A stretch of 64,000 nt of DNA from Puniceibacterium confluentis (GCF_007923445.1 NZ_VOJI01000004.1:62001-126000); one strand, 5' to 3'. Positions 44,981 through 54,170 are shown, numbered from the stretch's first letter. The notes: generated from the letters alone by a model not told the origin. Program-made: numbers and translations.

Positions 44981-46285
44981 ATGAACAACGACCCTCATAG
45001 TCACGGAGTCTGGGAAAAGACCGCTCCGGATGCGCCAGTTACAGAGGTGTTGGATCAGGACGTCACGGCTGATGTGGCCATTGTCGGCGGCGGCTATACC
45101 GGCTTGTCGGCGGCCCTGCATCTGGCGCGTGCGGGGCAGAGCGTGGTTCTGGCAGAGGCCGTCGAGGCCGGGTTCGGCGGCTCGGGCCGCAATGTCGGTC
45201 TGGTCAATGCCGGCATGTGGGTGATGCCGGACAAGATCATCGGCACCCTGGGGTCCGGGATGGGCACGGCGCTGCTGGAGCTGCTAGGGCAGGGGCCGCA
45301 GGAGGTGTTCGATCTGATCCGCGCCGAAGCCATCGACTGCCAGGCGGTGCGCACCGGAACCCTGCACTGTGCGGTGGGGGCGTCCGGCCTGCGCAACCTT
45401 GCGGAAAGAGCGGCGCAATGGCGTCGGCGCGGCGTCGATCTTGAGCTGTTGGGGGCCGAGAATGCCGCCGCGGCCATCGGCAGTTGCGCCTACAGCGGTG
45501 CGCTGCTGGATCATCGGGCCGGGACAATCCAGCCGCTGGCCTATGCGCGCGGACTGGCGCGCGTGGCGCAGGCAGCCGGGGCGCGGATCTTCACCGGTTC
45601 GCCGGTGCTCGCGGTCGAGACCCGCAACGGTGCGCCCCTGTTGCGGACCAGCCGCGGCAGCATCACCGCCGGGAAGGTGATCATGGCAACCGATGCCTAC
45701 ACCCGGCATGTCTATCCGGAAGTGCGCGAAACCCAGGTCATGTTGCCGTATTTCAACTTTGCCACCCGGCCCCTGTCGGACAACCTGCGCCAGTCGATCC
45801 TGCCTTACCGCCAGGGGGCCTGGGACACGCGCGAGGTTCTGAGCTCTTTCCGTCTGGATGCCGCCGGAAGGCTGATATTCGGTTCGGTCGGCAGCCTGAC
45901 GGGCCGCGGACTGGCCGTGCACCGCAACTGGGCCCACCGCGCCATCGCGCGGATCTTTCCGCAACTGGGCGACGTGACGTTCGAGTCCGGCTGGTGCGGA
46001 CAGATCGGCATGACCCGGAGCAATCTGCCAAGGCTGAGCTGCCTGGGGCCGGATATTCTGGCAATCAGCGGATACAATGGTCGCGGAATTGCGCCCGGTA
46101 CGGTGTTTGGCCGTCTGCTGGCCGAGCATCTGTCAGGACACCGCAGCCTGGCCGACATCCCGCTGCCGTCGCAGCAACTGGCGGCGCCGGTATTCGGACG
46201 GTTGCGCGAGCCGCTCATCGCCCTGGGGGCGCAGCTGGTGCATCTGGTTGAAAACCGGCTGCCGCGCAGCGGGCGACACGGCTAG
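44981..46285 (+). CDS. FAD-dependent amine/amino-acid oxidoreductase (DAO family)
   Basis: A 434-residue flavoprotein of the D-amino-acid oxidase superfamily. The FAD-binding Rossmann motif is VAIVGGGYTGLSAALHLARAG near residue 31, followed by FGGSGRNVGLVNAGMW, and the C-terminal flavin contact reads LAISGYNGRGIAPGTVFG. The build is like PuuB-type gamma-glutamylputrescine oxidases, though the substrate cannot be named. ATG at 44981 has no strong ribosome site. It stands alone, with a 457-bp gap upstream and the leftward tup regulator gene converging 61 bp downstream. A link to the catabolic island is not supported. Confidence 0.8.
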   Translation: MNNDPHSHGVWEKTAPDAPVTEVLDQDVTADVAIVGGGYTGLSAALHLARAGQSVVLAEAVEAGFGGSGRNVGLVNAGMWVMPDKIIGTLGSGMGTALLELLGQGPQEVFDLIRAEAIDCQAVRTGTLHCAVGASGLRNLAERAAQWRRRGVDLELLGAENAAAAIGSCAYSGALLDHRAGTIQPLAYARGLARVAQAAGARIFTGSPVLAVETRNGAPLLRTSRGSITAGKVIMATDAYTRHVYPEVRETQVMLPYFNFATRPLSDNLRQSILPYRQGAWDTREVLSSFRLDAAGRLIFGSVGSLTGRGLAVHRNWAHRAIARIFPQLGDVTFESGWCGQIGMTRSNLPRLSCLGPDILAISGYNGRGIAPGTVFGRLLAEHLSGHRSLADIPLPSQQLAAPVFGRLREPLIALGAQLVHLVENRLPRSGRHG

Positions 46286-46346
46286 GCACGACAACGCCGG
46301 TTGTTGTGAACCCCGCGGCGCCGTTTGCGTGTCGCGCCGAAGCGCT

Positions 46347-47243
46347 TCAGGGATTCCAGCGCACCGCCCCGATACCGTCAATGTCATAGCCGCCCAAACC
46401 GGCAGCATGGCGGGCAAAACTGTCGCCCTGCACAAAGCGCACGAACTGCTGCAACGGCGGGTCGAACCAGGCACGACGGTCGATCAGCAGATCAAAGCGT
46501 TCTTCTATCACGGGCACGAACCGCAGACCGTAGGGACGGGCCAGCGCTTCGAGGCCAAAGGCGACATCGGCGTTTCCGCTTTGGACGGCCATCACCGCAT
46601 CCGCCTCGCTGCGGGCCGGGTCACAATAGTGCAAGGCATCCTGCGCAAGGCCGGCCGCGGCGCGCAGGTGTTCAAAAAGACCGTGCGTGCCGGATTCCGG
46701 CTGGCGGGGCGCCAGTCGCAGACCGGCCAGATCCGCGATTTCCCTGATCGCATCCGGGGCGTCCGCCGACAGAATCAGCCCACGTCGGCGCCGCGCAAAG
46801 CCGAGCAGCGCCACGTTGCGCGCCGCAAAGCGACCCTGCACCGCCGACAGGTTCCAATGGTCCATGGCGGCGTCAAAGATGTGCAGGCCGCTGGCCAGTC
46901 CCTCGCCCGCCTCGAACCGGTCCAGCCCGTCCAGCGAGCCGTCGAAATAGGTGGCGATGCCGCACCGCGACTGGCGCAGGGCCCAGTCCAGCAGCGGGTC
47001 GTGCGAGCCCAGGAAAACCTGCGGCGGGCGCGCCCCGTCCGTGACGGACGCAATGGCGCTGCCTCTGGCGATCCAGGCGCGGACATCCGCCTCGGGAAAC
47101 AACAGCTTGCCGGTGACCTTGGAGCAGGGCACGGTGCCGCTGGCGGCAAGGTCATAGACCTTGCGTTCCTTGATGCGCAGCAGTTCGGCCAACTCGCGCA
47201 CGGTCAGGAATTCGGGGCGGGTCTGGTCAGCGGTGTCGGTCAT
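46347..47243 (-). CDS. HTH regulator with periplasmic-binding-type sensor domain, beside tup genes
   Basis: A 298-residue one-component regulator. Residues about 10-60 are an excisionase/MerR-like helix-turn-helix (LTVRELAELLRIKERKVYDL, then VTGKLLFPEADVRAWI). The rest is a PBP-like domain (VFLGSHDPLLDWALRQS, LRLAPRQPESGTHGLF, MAVQSGNADVAFGLEALAR) of the type found in molybdate- or tungstate-responsive regulators. It lies 167 bp downstream of tupA in the same direction and very probably controls the transporter or the tungsten/molybdenum enzymes in response to the oxyanion. Confidence 0.85.
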   Translation of the reverse strand: MTDTADQTRPEFLTVRELAELLRIKERKVYDLAASGTVPCSKVTGKLLFPEADVRAWIARGSAIASVTDGARPPQVFLGSHDPLLDWALRQSRCGIATYFDGSLDGLDRFEAGEGLASGLHIFDAAMDHWNLSAVQGRFAARNVALLGFARRRRGLILSADAPDAIREIADLAGLRLAPRQPESGTHGLFEHLRAAAGLAQDALHYCDPARSEADAVMAVQSGNADVAFGLEALARPYGLRFVPVIEERFDLLIDRRAWFDPPLQQFVRFVQGDSFARHAAGLGGYDIDGIGAVRWNP

Positions 47244-47410
47244 GATCGCTGCAGACTATGCGCCGTGCCGTCGCTGGACAAGGCCTGACCGGTGCGGCGG
47301 CCTCTCCGCCGCCAGCGGCAGAGGGTCAATTCGCACACCCCGGCCAGCGCGGATAAATCATCGCGCGGTGACGGCAATCCGTGCGCAATTCGGCGTCTCC
47401 TGCCATGGGC

Positions 47411-48229
47411 CTACGGCCGGGCGTTTGGAAAAAACAGTTGCTGACCGTTCAGGCGGTAGGCCGCAATCGCGGTCTGGCCGGCAGGGGACAGCAGCCAGTC
47501 GATGAATTCCTGCCCGTCCCGGGCATTGACCGTCGGACATCTTTCGGGGTTCACCAGGATCACCCCATACTGGTTGAACAGGTCCTGATCGCCTTCGACG
47601 ACAATGTCGAAATCGCTCTTGTTTTCAAAACTGATCCAGGTCGCGCGGTCCGTCAGGGCGTAGGCGTTCATACCCACCGCCGCGTTCAGGGTAGCGCCCA
47701 TGCCAGAGCCTGTTTCGCGATACCACTGGCCGGATGCCGCCGCCGCGTCGACACCTGCGCCCTGCCACAGCGACATCTCCTTCTTGTGGGTGCCCGAGTC
47801 ATCCCCCCGCGACGCGAACAGCGCGCCGCTGGTGGCGATTTTTGCCAGCGCCGCCGCGGCATCGTTCATGCCGCCAACACCGGCGGGGTCATCCGCTGGT
47901 CCCACGACGATAAAGTCGTTGTACATCAGATCCGACCGCTTGACCCCAAAGCCCTCTGCCACAAAGGCCTCTTCCGCCGACTTGGCATGCACCAGCAGCA
48001 CGTCGCCATCACAGTTCTCGGCGTTGCGGATCGCCTGACCCGTGCCCACGGCCACCACGTTGGCGGTGATCCCGGTTGCTTCGTTGAACTGCGGCAGCAG
48101 CGTGTCGTAAAGCCCCGAGTTCGCTGTCGATGTGGTCGACTGCACCAGGATCGTCCGGTCCTGGGCCAGCGCGGGTCCGGCGCCTAGGCTCAGCAGGGCG
48201 AATGTGGAAACAAACGTGCGAACGCCCAT
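47411..48229 (-). CDS. tupA: Tungstate ABC transporter substrate-binding protein
   Basis: A 272-residue periplasmic binding protein with signal peptide (TFVSTFALLSLGAGPALA). The motif LVQSTTSTANSGLYDTLLPQ holds the TTTS-type oxyanion-binding residues of TupA. Other family blocks are DVLLVHAKSAEEAFVAEGFG and NDFIVVGPADDPAG. AGGAGA precedes the ATG at 48229. It is third in the tupBCA order on the minus strand, 33 bp after the ATPase gene. The likely ligand is tungstate; TupA proteins bind it far better than molybdate. Confidence 0.95.
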   Translation of the reverse strand: MGVRTFVSTFALLSLGAGPALAQDRTILVQSTTSTANSGLYDTLLPQFNEATGITANVVAVGTGQAIRNAENCDGDVLLVHAKSAEEAFVAEGFGVKRSDLMYNDFIVVGPADDPAGVGGMNDAAAALAKIATSGALFASRGDDSGTHKKEMSLWQGAGVDAAAASGQWYRETGSGMGATLNAAVGMNAYALTDRATWISFENKSDFDIVVEGDQDLFNQYGVILVNPERCPTVNARDGQEFIDWLLSPAGQTAIAAYRLNGQQLFFPNARP

Positions 48230-48262
48230 CGGGGTCTCCTCTGGCGATGGTGGGAAGTAATG

Positions 48263-49036
48263 TCAGACCGTCAGGCGGCCCGCGAGAAAGGCCTGCGCGG
48301 CCGGGGACGCCGGAGCGCCGAAAAAGGCGTCCGCAGGGCGGTGTTCGGCAAGCCGGCCCTGCGACAGGAACACGATGTCATCGGCAAGCCGGCGGGCCTG
48401 ACCAATGTCATGCGTGACGCAGACGATCTTGGTTCCCCGGCGCCGCTCTTCGCGCAGGATATCCTCGATCATCTGTGCCGAGGCCGGGTCGAGGCTGGCG
48501 GTGGGTTCGTCAAGGAACAGCAGATCCGGCGCGCTCGCCAGCGCCCGCGCCAGAGCCAGGCGCTGCTGCTCGCCCCCCGACAGCAGGCGTGCGGGCTGTG
48601 CGGCCCGGGACAACAGGCCGACGCGGCCCAGCAGCACGTCACGCCGCGCAGAGTCGCGCGGACCGCGGCTGTGCAGTACAAAATCGACATTGGCTGCAAC
48701 CGAGCGGCGCAGAAGCACCGGTTTCTGGAACACCATCGCCTGGCGCATCCGCGCCCCCGCGTCCAGCGGCGCGCCGTCGCAGAATACCGTTCCCGCGTCA
48801 GGGACAATCAGCCCGTGCAGCAGTCGCAAAAGCAGGCTTTTGCCGGCGCCATTGGGGCCCATGACGATGGTGATGCCGTCGGTGTCCAGATCCAGATCCA
48901 GGTTGCTGATCAGCGTCCTGCCATGCGCGAGATACCCTAGCCTCCGTGCCGACAGGCGCGCCGCCTGCACGACAGGGCCGCAGGGCGGCTGGACCTGCTG
49001 ACATTCACCGGCGCGGGGGAGGCGGGATTCACGCAT
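48263..49036 (-). CDS. tupC: Tungstate ABC transporter ATP-binding protein
   Basis: A 257-residue ABC ATPase: Walker A GPNGAGKSLLLRLLHG, signature LSGGEQQRLALARALA, Walker B LLFLDEPTASLD, H-loop VCVTHDIGQARRLAD. The N-terminal 20 residues (RESRLPRAGECQQVQPP) are not part of the domain, so the true start may be slightly later. Its start overlaps the permease gene by eight bases. It powers tungstate import with TupB. Confidence 0.92.
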   Translation of the reverse strand: MRESRLPRAGECQQVQPPCGPVVQAARLSARRLGYLAHGRTLISNLDLDLDTDGITIVMGPNGAGKSLLLRLLHGLIVPDAGTVFCDGAPLDAGARMRQAMVFQKPVLLRRSVAANVDFVLHSRGPRDSARRDVLLGRVGLLSRAAQPARLLSGGEQQRLALARALASAPDLLFLDEPTASLDPASAQMIEDILREERRRGTKIVCVTHDIGQARRLADDIVFLSQGRLAEHRPADAFFGAPASPAAQAFLAGRLTV

Positions 49037-49754
49037 AGGCTTGCTTCATGGCGGACATCCGCACCGACTGCACCGTGGCGTTCACACCCAGGGCAAGCAC
49101 CATCAGCACGATTCCCAGCGCCAGCGCCAGTGCCAGATCACCCTTCGAGGTTTCAAGGGCAATCGCGGTGGTCATCACCCGGGTCAGATGGTCGATGTTG
49201 CCACCGACAATGATCACGGCGCCCACTTCGGCGACGGCGCGGCCAAATCCCGCCAGCGCGACGGTCAGCAGCGTAAAGCGGCCGTCCCACAGCAGCGCCT
49301 GCATGCTCCTCGTCCGGCTGAGACTGAGAGAGCGAAACTGCTCGGCATATTCCGTGTGCATGTCTTCGAGCACCTGGCGGGACAGGGCCGCGACGATCGG
49401 GGTGATCAGGATGCACTGGGCAATGATCATGGCGCTGGGCGTATAGAGCAGCCCGAGGAACCCCAGCGGACCCGAGCGCGACAGTTGCAGATAGACCAGC
49501 AGCCCGACAACCACCGGCGGCAACCCCATCAGGGCGTTGACCAGCACCAGCACGCCACCGCGTCCGCGGAACCGTGTCACCGCCAGCAATGCCCCAAGCG
49601 GCAGCCCCATCAAACAGGCCAGCGCGGTGGCTGTCAGGCTGACGCGCAGGGACAGGATGACGATTTGATACAGGTCACCATCGCCCGACAGGACAAGGCT
49701 CAGGGCCAAAGACAATGCCTCTCCATAGTCTTGCAAAATTTCCGGCCTTTGCAT
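49029..49754 (-). CDS. tupB: Tungstate ABC transporter permease
   Basis: A 241-residue inner-membrane permease with about five helices (IVILSLRVSLTATALACLMG, VLVLVNALMGLPPVVVGLLV, IIAQCILITPIVAALS, LALALGIVLMVLALGVNA). The coupling segment LLTVALAGFGRAVAEVGAVI carries the EAA-type contact with the ATPase. ATG at 49754 is preferred; a TTG sixteen codons upstream is open but would overlap the promoter. First gene of the tupBCA operon. Confidence 0.92.
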   Translation of the reverse strand: MQRPEILQDYGEALSLALSLVLSGDGDLYQIVILSLRVSLTATALACLMGLPLGALLAVTRFRGRGGVLVLVNALMGLPPVVVGLLVYLQLSRSGPLGFLGLLYTPSAMIIAQCILITPIVAALSRQVLEDMHTEYAEQFRSLSLSRTRSMQALLWDGRFTLLTVALAGFGRAVAEVGAVIIVGGNIDHLTRVMTTAIALETSKGDLALALALGIVLMVLALGVNATVQSVRMSAMKQAYA

Positions 49755-49773
49755 AATCTTCGGATACTCCGGA

Positions 49774-49802
49774 ATGATGCGGTAATTCGGACAGGCGTGC
49801 AA
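49774..49802 (-). promoter_or_regulatory. Probable promoter of tupBCA
   Basis: On the minus strand, TTGCAC (49802-49797) and CATCAT (49779-49774) form a -35/-10 pair with 17-base spacing, 20 bp before the tupB ATG. A loose inverted repeat, GGAAT and ATTCGG, spans the -10 box and could be a regulator site. Confidence 0.5.
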
Positions 49803-49996
49803 GAAATTTAAGCTGATTTTGGTCTGGAAAGATTACCGATTTTCGGGCGCGCGGCGGCATTCCTTCGACCGGGCCGTGTAATGCCGCCTAACCGCCGACT
49901 CCGCGTCAGAGCACCGCAAGCTGTCGATGCTTTCCGGTGCGCGGACGTCACGGGTACTTTTCCGCGTGCCGGATTGATGTATTCTGTTGCCAAACC

Positions 49997-50500
49997 ATGC
50001 AGAGACAACGGATGCCGCAGGACCGCACCGACACCCGACCCGGCGAGCGGCAGGTCGATCTGGACCTGGCCGACGATGCCGCGCTCCGGTTTATCGGGCG
50101 TATCCGTACCCCGTTTCTGACCCGTGCCGACTGCCCCCGTCAGGGCCGGTTGGACGGCCCCGAATGCCGCCTTGAACTTGACCCGATCTGGGAAGCGGCG
50201 CTGGATGGGATCGAAGCCTACAGCCGTCTCGAAGTGATCTACTGGCTGCATCAGTCGCGTCGCGATCTGGTCACGCAGAGTCCGCGCCATGACGGGCGGA
50301 CTGTCGGTACCTTTGCGCTGCGCTCGCCGGTACGGCCCAATCCGATCGGCACCGCACGCGTCCATCTGGTGCGCCGGGAGCGTGCGGCTTTGGTGGTGCG
50401 CGGGCTGGACTGTCTGGACGGCACGCCGCTGCTGGATATCAAGCCGGACCGCTGCGATTTTACGCCGAAAGCGGGGGAAAAGGCGGCGGATCTTGCGTGA
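49997..50500 (+). CDS. trmO: tRNA (N6-threonylcarbamoyladenosine-37) methyltransferase TrmO
   Basis: A 167-residue TrmO/YaeB-family enzyme that methylates t6A37 of threonine tRNA with S-adenosylmethionine. Seen are IGRIRTPFLTRADCPRQG, IYWLHQSRRDLVTQSP, GTFALRSPVRPNPIGTARV and LDCLDGTPLLDIKPD, all family hallmarks. An in-frame ATG at 50012 is a second possible start; neither has a strong ribosome site. It is divergent from tupBCA and precedes the urease operon by 180 bp, with no known link to either. Confidence 0.88.
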   Translation: MQRQRMPQDRTDTRPGERQVDLDLADDAALRFIGRIRTPFLTRADCPRQGRLDGPECRLELDPIWEAALDGIEAYSRLEVIYWLHQSRRDLVTQSPRHDGRTVGTFALRSPVRPNPIGTARVHLVRRERAALVVRGLDCLDGTPLLDIKPDRCDFTPKAGEKAADLA

Positions 50501-50680
50501 TTCACATGTGCCCGAAATTTTGGCAGGAAGCCAGGAACAGCCTGCAGATTGGGCGTTCGGGGTGCGTGGGGGGGCGCTGAGCGGATGCCGTCACGGTCCA
50601 GGGCTTGTCGCTGTAGGCGATCCTGTGAAAACCGTATCCATCGCAGCATCGGAGTCCGCCACATTCCCTACGATCACAGC

Positions 50681-51499
50681 ATGACCAAGGCCCCCCTGCC
50701 TGCGGCGCAGCGCGCCCGGGGCCGGACGCATCTTTCCGCGCGGGTCCGTGACGGGAAAAGCGTGCTTGTGGATCTGCATCAGGCCGGGGCATCGCGGCTG
50801 CTGTTCCCGCGACCGGCAACTGCGGCATTGCCCGCCGTATGGCTCAATACCTCGGGTGGCGTGACCGGCGGTGACCGGTTCGAAGCCCGTTTTGAAGCCG
50901 GGGCAGGGGCGCATCTGAGCCTGACCAGCCAGGCGGCGGAACGCATCTATCATGCACTGCCGGGGGCGCCGGGGCGGGTGAGTACCACGCTCGGAATCGG
51001 GCCGGGCGCGCGCATTGACTGGCTGCCGCAAGAGACGATCCTGTTCGACCATGCCGCACTGGCACGCAACCTGACGGTCGAGATGGCGGCGGACGCAACA
51101 CTGCTGGCGGTCGAGACCCTGATCTTTGGTCGCGCCGCGATGGGCGAATCCGTGCGCCGGCTGACTCTGCGCGACCACATCGACCTGCGCATCGACGGGC
51201 GCCTTGCCTTTGCCGACCGCCTGCACCTGGACGGGGATGCCGCCGCCACCCTCGATCGCCGGTTTGTGGCCGACGGCTGCGGCGCGCTGGCATCGGTCGT
51301 GTTTGCAACGCCGGGCGCGCGCCGACAGCTGGACCCCCTGCGCGCACTGCTGCCCGAAAGCGCGGGGGTTTCGGCTCTTGGCGACGATCTGCTGTTCCTG
51401 CGCCTGACCGCGCCGGACAGCTTTGGGATGCGCCGTGGACTGACCCCGCTTCTGCGCCACCTGTCGGGGGGGGATCTGCCCCGACCCTGGATGCTCTAA
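50681..51499 (+). CDS. ureD: Urease accessory protein UreD
   Basis: A 272-residue accessory protein that, with UreF and UreG, loads nickel into apo-urease. Motifs: [54 protein letters not shown] and [18 protein letters not shown] at 50681 is chosen because conservation starts just after it; upstream codons read as noise. First gene of the urease operon, 20 bp before ureA. The final domain is shorter than in Klebsiella UreD, as usual in alphaproteobacteria. Confidence 0.95.
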   Translation: MTKAPLPAAQRARGRTHLSARVRDGKSVLVDLHQAGASRLLFPRPATAALPAVWLNTSGGVTGGDRFEARFEAGAGAHLSLTSQAAERIYHALPGAPGRVSTTLGIGPGARIDWLPQETILFDHAALARNLTVEMAADATLLAVETLIFGRAAMGESVRRLTLRDHIDLRIDGRLAFADRLHLDGDAAATLDRRFVADGCGALASVVFATPGARRQLDPLRALLPESAGVSALGDDLLFLRLTAPDSFGMRRGLTPLLRHLSGGDLPRPWML

Positions 51500-51519
51500 C
51501 CCACCGGAAACCGAACCAC

Positions 51520-51822
51520 ATGCAACTGACGCCCCGAGAGAAAGACAAACTGCTGGTCGCCATGGCCGCCGAAGTGGCGCGCAAGCGCCTGGCCCGCGGA
51601 GTGCCGCTGAACTATCCCGAGGCGATTGCCCTGATCACCGACGCGGTGGTCGAAGGCGCGCGCGATGGCCGCTCTGTCGCCGAGATGATGCAGGCCGGAG
51701 CGCATGTGATCACCCGCGAGCAGTGCATGGAGGGCATCGCCGAAATGATTCACGAAGTGCAGGTCGAAGCCACTTTTCCCGACGGAACCAAGCTGGTCAC
51801 CGTGCACAATCCGATCCGTTGA
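51520..51822 (+). CDS. ureA: Urease gamma subunit
   Basis: A 100-residue protein, exactly the family length, with [40 protein letters not shown] and the end [15 protein letters not shown]. It is the small outer subunit of the cytoplasmic nickel enzyme that splits urea into ammonia and carbamate. Separate gamma and beta genes are the normal bacterial layout; here a small membrane-protein gene lies between them. Confidence 0.97.
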   Translation: MQLTPREKDKLLVAMAAEVARKRLARGVPLNYPEAIALITDAVVEGARDGRSVAEMMQAGAHVITREQCMEGIAEMIHEVQVEATFPDGTKLVTVHNPIR

Positions 51823-51860
51823 CGACACCGCCGCAAACCGCCCAACAAAGGACCAACGCC

Positions 51861-52040
51861 ATGACCCGCATCGCCACACCTGCCCTGCTGTTCACTGCCA
51901 TCGCTTCGCCCGTGCTGGCGCATTCCGGCGCACACCTGCACCCGCATGACGGCGCACACTGGTTGACGCTGGTGGCGGGGCTGGGGGTTGTCGCGCTGGC
52001 GGCGCGGTTGGCCCTGGTGCGCATGAGGGCCCGCAAATGA
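51861..52040 (+). CDS. Small His-rich membrane peptide between ureA and ureB
   Basis: A 59-residue protein: a signal-like hydrophobic start ([15 protein letters not shown]), then the histidine cluster [13 protein letters not shown], one membrane helix ([19 protein letters not shown]) and the basic end RMRARK. That gives an outward His patch and an inward basic tail. The start AHSGxHxH after the cut site recalls HupE/UreJ nickel permeases, but it is far too short to be one. It overlaps ureB by four bases, so it is made with the urease subunits. Nickel handling is inference. Confidence 0.75.
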   Translation: MTRIATPALLFTAIASPVLAHSGAHLHPHDGAHWLTLVAGLGVVALAARLALVRMRARK

Positions 52041-52342
52041 TCCCCGGCGAACTGTTTCCGGCCAAGGGCACGCTGACGCTGAACGCAGGTGGCACGGCGA
52101 TCACCCTGATGGTCGCAAACACCGGTGACCGTCCGGTGCAGGTCGGCAGCCACTACCATTTCGGCGAGGCAAATGCGGCTCTGGACTTTGACCGCGATGC
52201 CGGGCGCGGGATGCGGCTGGACATCGCCGCCGGCACGGCGGTCCGGTTCGAGCCGGGCCAGCGCCGCGAGGTGCAGCTGGTGCCGATCGGTGGCAATCGG
52301 CGGATCTTCGGGTTCAATCAGGCGGTGATGGGGGATCTGTGA
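52037..52342 (+). CDS. ureB: Urease beta subunit
   Basis: A 101-residue subunit with [40 protein letters not shown] and [15 protein letters not shown], the classic UreB blocks. It forms the urease trimer with UreA and UreC. It starts inside the stop of the His-rich peptide gene and its own stop overlaps a possible GTG start of the next gene. Confidence 0.97.
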   Translation: MIPGELFPAKGTLTLNAGGTAITLMVANTGDRPVQVGSHYHFGEANAALDFDRDAGRGMRLDIAAGTAVRFEPGQRREVQLVPIGGNRRIFGFNQAVMGDL

Positions 52343-52344
52343 GC

Positions 52345-52752
52345 ATGCGCCGGTCCGTTCTCGCCCTACTGATCGTGCTGCCCGCGACGGGCTGGGCCGC
52401 AAAGGGCATGGCGCAGCCCCTGGACTGCGTCAGCCCCACAACCCAGGTCGAGATGACCGGCTGTGCGGCGCGCGCCCATGAGGCAGCGGATGCCGAGCTG
52501 AATGCGGTCTGGAAAAAAGCGATGGCCAAAGCCCGGGATCTTGATCACTACATCGGTGCGGATGAAATTCCGGCCGTTACGATTCTGCGTGACGCGCAGC
52601 GTGCCTGGATTCCTTACCGCGATCAGGCTTGCGAGGCAGAAAGTCTGCTGGCCCGGGGCGGTACGCTTCAGTCACAGCTGTTTTACGAGTGCCTCACACG
52701 TCTGACACGGACCCGGACAGAGGATCTGGCCGGATTTGCCACCGAATACTGA
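52345..52752 (+). CDS. Exported LprI/DUF1311-like protein within the urease operon
   Basis: A 135-residue exported protein: signal peptide (RSVLALLIVLPATGWA), then LDCVSPTTQVEMTGCAARAH and LRDAQRAWIPYRDQACEAES, the cysteine pattern and WxxYRDxxC motif of the DUF1311/lysozyme-inhibitor LprI family. Periplasmic location is expected. The start may be the GTG at 52339 overlapping ureB; I prefer the ATG at 52345. Why such a protein sits between ureB and ureC is unknown. Confidence 0.8.
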   Translation: MRRSVLALLIVLPATGWAAKGMAQPLDCVSPTTQVEMTGCAARAHEAADAELNAVWKKAMAKARDLDHYIGADEIPAVTILRDAQRAWIPYRDQACEAESLLARGGTLQSQLFYECLTRLTRTRTEDLAGFATEY

Positions 52753-52805
52753 CACCCTATCCCGTCGGGCCACAGGCCCGCGCCAGAATTGAAAAGGAGA
52801 GCCCC

Positions 52806-53549
52806 ATGCCACTGCTCATGCAACCCTTTCAGATGACACTCGCCTGCATCAGGGCGTCCGGCGAAGTCTGGACCTCGCAGGTCAAGGTCGGCCAGACCCT
52901 GTTTCAGGCTGGCCTGCGCCAGCGCAGTCTGATGATGCAGCTCGGCCGCATGACTGTGCCAGCGATCGCCGCCCCGACTGCCGTCCTGACCGCCGCGCCA
53001 GAAACGCCGGTGGCCGAAGTGCCCGCGGCCAAGCCACCAGTGCCGCGCGCGGCGTCGCGCCCGTCACCTGCGCCTGCCAAAACCAAAGCCAAGGCAGTCA
53101 AGCCAAAGCCTGCCAAGGCTGAGCTCAAGACAGCACAGGCCGCCCCGACGGCACAGCCTGTGGTGACGGCACCCAAGCCCGCCGCCGCCGCGCCCAAGGC
53201 AGACCCCGCGCCGGTGGATGCGCCGATTTCCAAGGCGCAAACCCCCAGCCCGTCCGTGACAGCACCTGCCGCCGCAGCCCCGTCGGCCAGCAAGGCCCCC
53301 GATGTCAAACCAGTGGGTCCGGCTGCCGCAAAACCAGAGACAGCGGCAACGGTGACGCCCGTCGCCAAGGCAGAACCAACCGCTGCGGCAGACACCAAAG
53401 CCGCCCCGGTCCAGTCGCCACCCGCCGCATCGGCAAGCCCGGCCGCCCCCAGGGCCGCCGACACCCCGACTGCGCCCAAGGCCGCCGACACCCCGACCGC
53501 GCCCAAGGTCGCTCAGGCGCCTTCGACACCGGCAAAAAAGGGCAACTGA
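52806..53549 (+). CDS. Ala/Pro/Lys-rich low-complexity protein in the urease operon
   Basis: A 247-residue protein in two parts. The first 50 residues are helical (MQPFQMTLACIRASGEVWTS, then LFQAGLRQRSLMMQLG). The remainder is almost wholly Ala, Pro, Lys, Thr and Val, with near-repeats such as AADTPTAPKAADTPTAPK near the end, and is probably disordered. Similar frames in roseobacters are loosely called antifreeze-like, without evidence of such a function. AAGGAGA precedes the ATG at 52806. It is followed after one base by the AhpD-like gene. Confidence 0.7.
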   Translation: MPLLMQPFQMTLACIRASGEVWTSQVKVGQTLFQAGLRQRSLMMQLGRMTVPAIAAPTAVLTAAPETPVAEVPAAKPPVPRAASRPSPAPAKTKAKAVKPKPAKAELKTAQAAPTAQPVVTAPKPAAAAPKADPAPVDAPISKAQTPSPSVTAPAAAAPSASKAPDVKPVGPAAAKPETAATVTPVAKAEPTAAADTKAAPVQSPPAASASPAAPRAADTPTAPKAADTPTAPKVAQAPSTPAKKGN

Positions 53550-53550
53550 C

Positions 53551-53973
53551 ATGGCGACGCTGCCACTGCTGGACGACGCAGAGCTCAGCCCCGAGGCGGC
53601 TGAACTCTTTGCCGAGATCCGCGCGGCGCGTGGCAGCGACTTTGTAAACAACTTCTGGCGCGCGCTGGCACATGACCCGGTTCAGTTGCGCGCCACATGG
53701 GACCGTATTCAGACTGTGATGGCCCCCGGCGCGCTTGATCCCGTGGTGAAAGAGATGCTCTATGTTGCGGTCTCGGTTGCCAACAACTGTGGATATTGCG
53801 TGCATTCCCACACCGCCGCAGCCCGCGCAAAGGGCATGACTGCCGAAATGCAGGCCGAGCTCCTGGCGGTTGTCGCCATGGCCTGCCAGACCAATGCCCT
53901 GGCAACCGCGTTGCAGGTGCCGGTGGACCCGGTATTCGACCTCGGCAAACCCGGACGCGGCGCAGAGACATGA
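53551..53973 (+). CDS. Carboxymuconolactone decarboxylase/AhpD-family protein
   Basis: A 140-residue helical protein with the AhpD-type active-site motif KEMLYVAVSVANNCGYCVHS: two cysteines spaced CxxC followed by His three residues later. Such proteins act as peroxidase-linked thiol reductases. The downstream part (AKGMTAEMQAELLAVVAMAC) fits the family's second helix pair. It starts one base after the low-complexity gene and is followed by a 197-bp gap inside the urease operon. Confidence 0.88.
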   Translation: MATLPLLDDAELSPEAAELFAEIRAARGSDFVNNFWRALAHDPVQLRATWDRIQTVMAPGALDPVVKEMLYVAVSVANNCGYCVHSHTAAARAKGMTAEMQAELLAVVAMACQTNALATALQVPVDPVFDLGKPGRGAET

Positions 53974-54170
53974 GTGCGTGTGCCGTCAGAGACCGCAGCC
54001 TGCCGACACCGTTCGGGGAACGTGCGCCGACCCGGCCATCGGTCCGTGCCCGCGCGTCGGCCGTGGCGTCGCAGCGGTCCGCCGCAATGCGCCGCCGCTC
54101 AAAGCGTCCTTCCCCCCGGGAGCTTCCGCGCCGGAATCCGGGGGCAGATTCACATCCACGGAGACATCCG

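Noticed and set aside
44563-45000. Gene in the gap before the FAD oxidoreductase
   Set aside because: The frame lacks a ribosome site and domain, runs into the real start region of the next gene, and its opposite strand is equally open.
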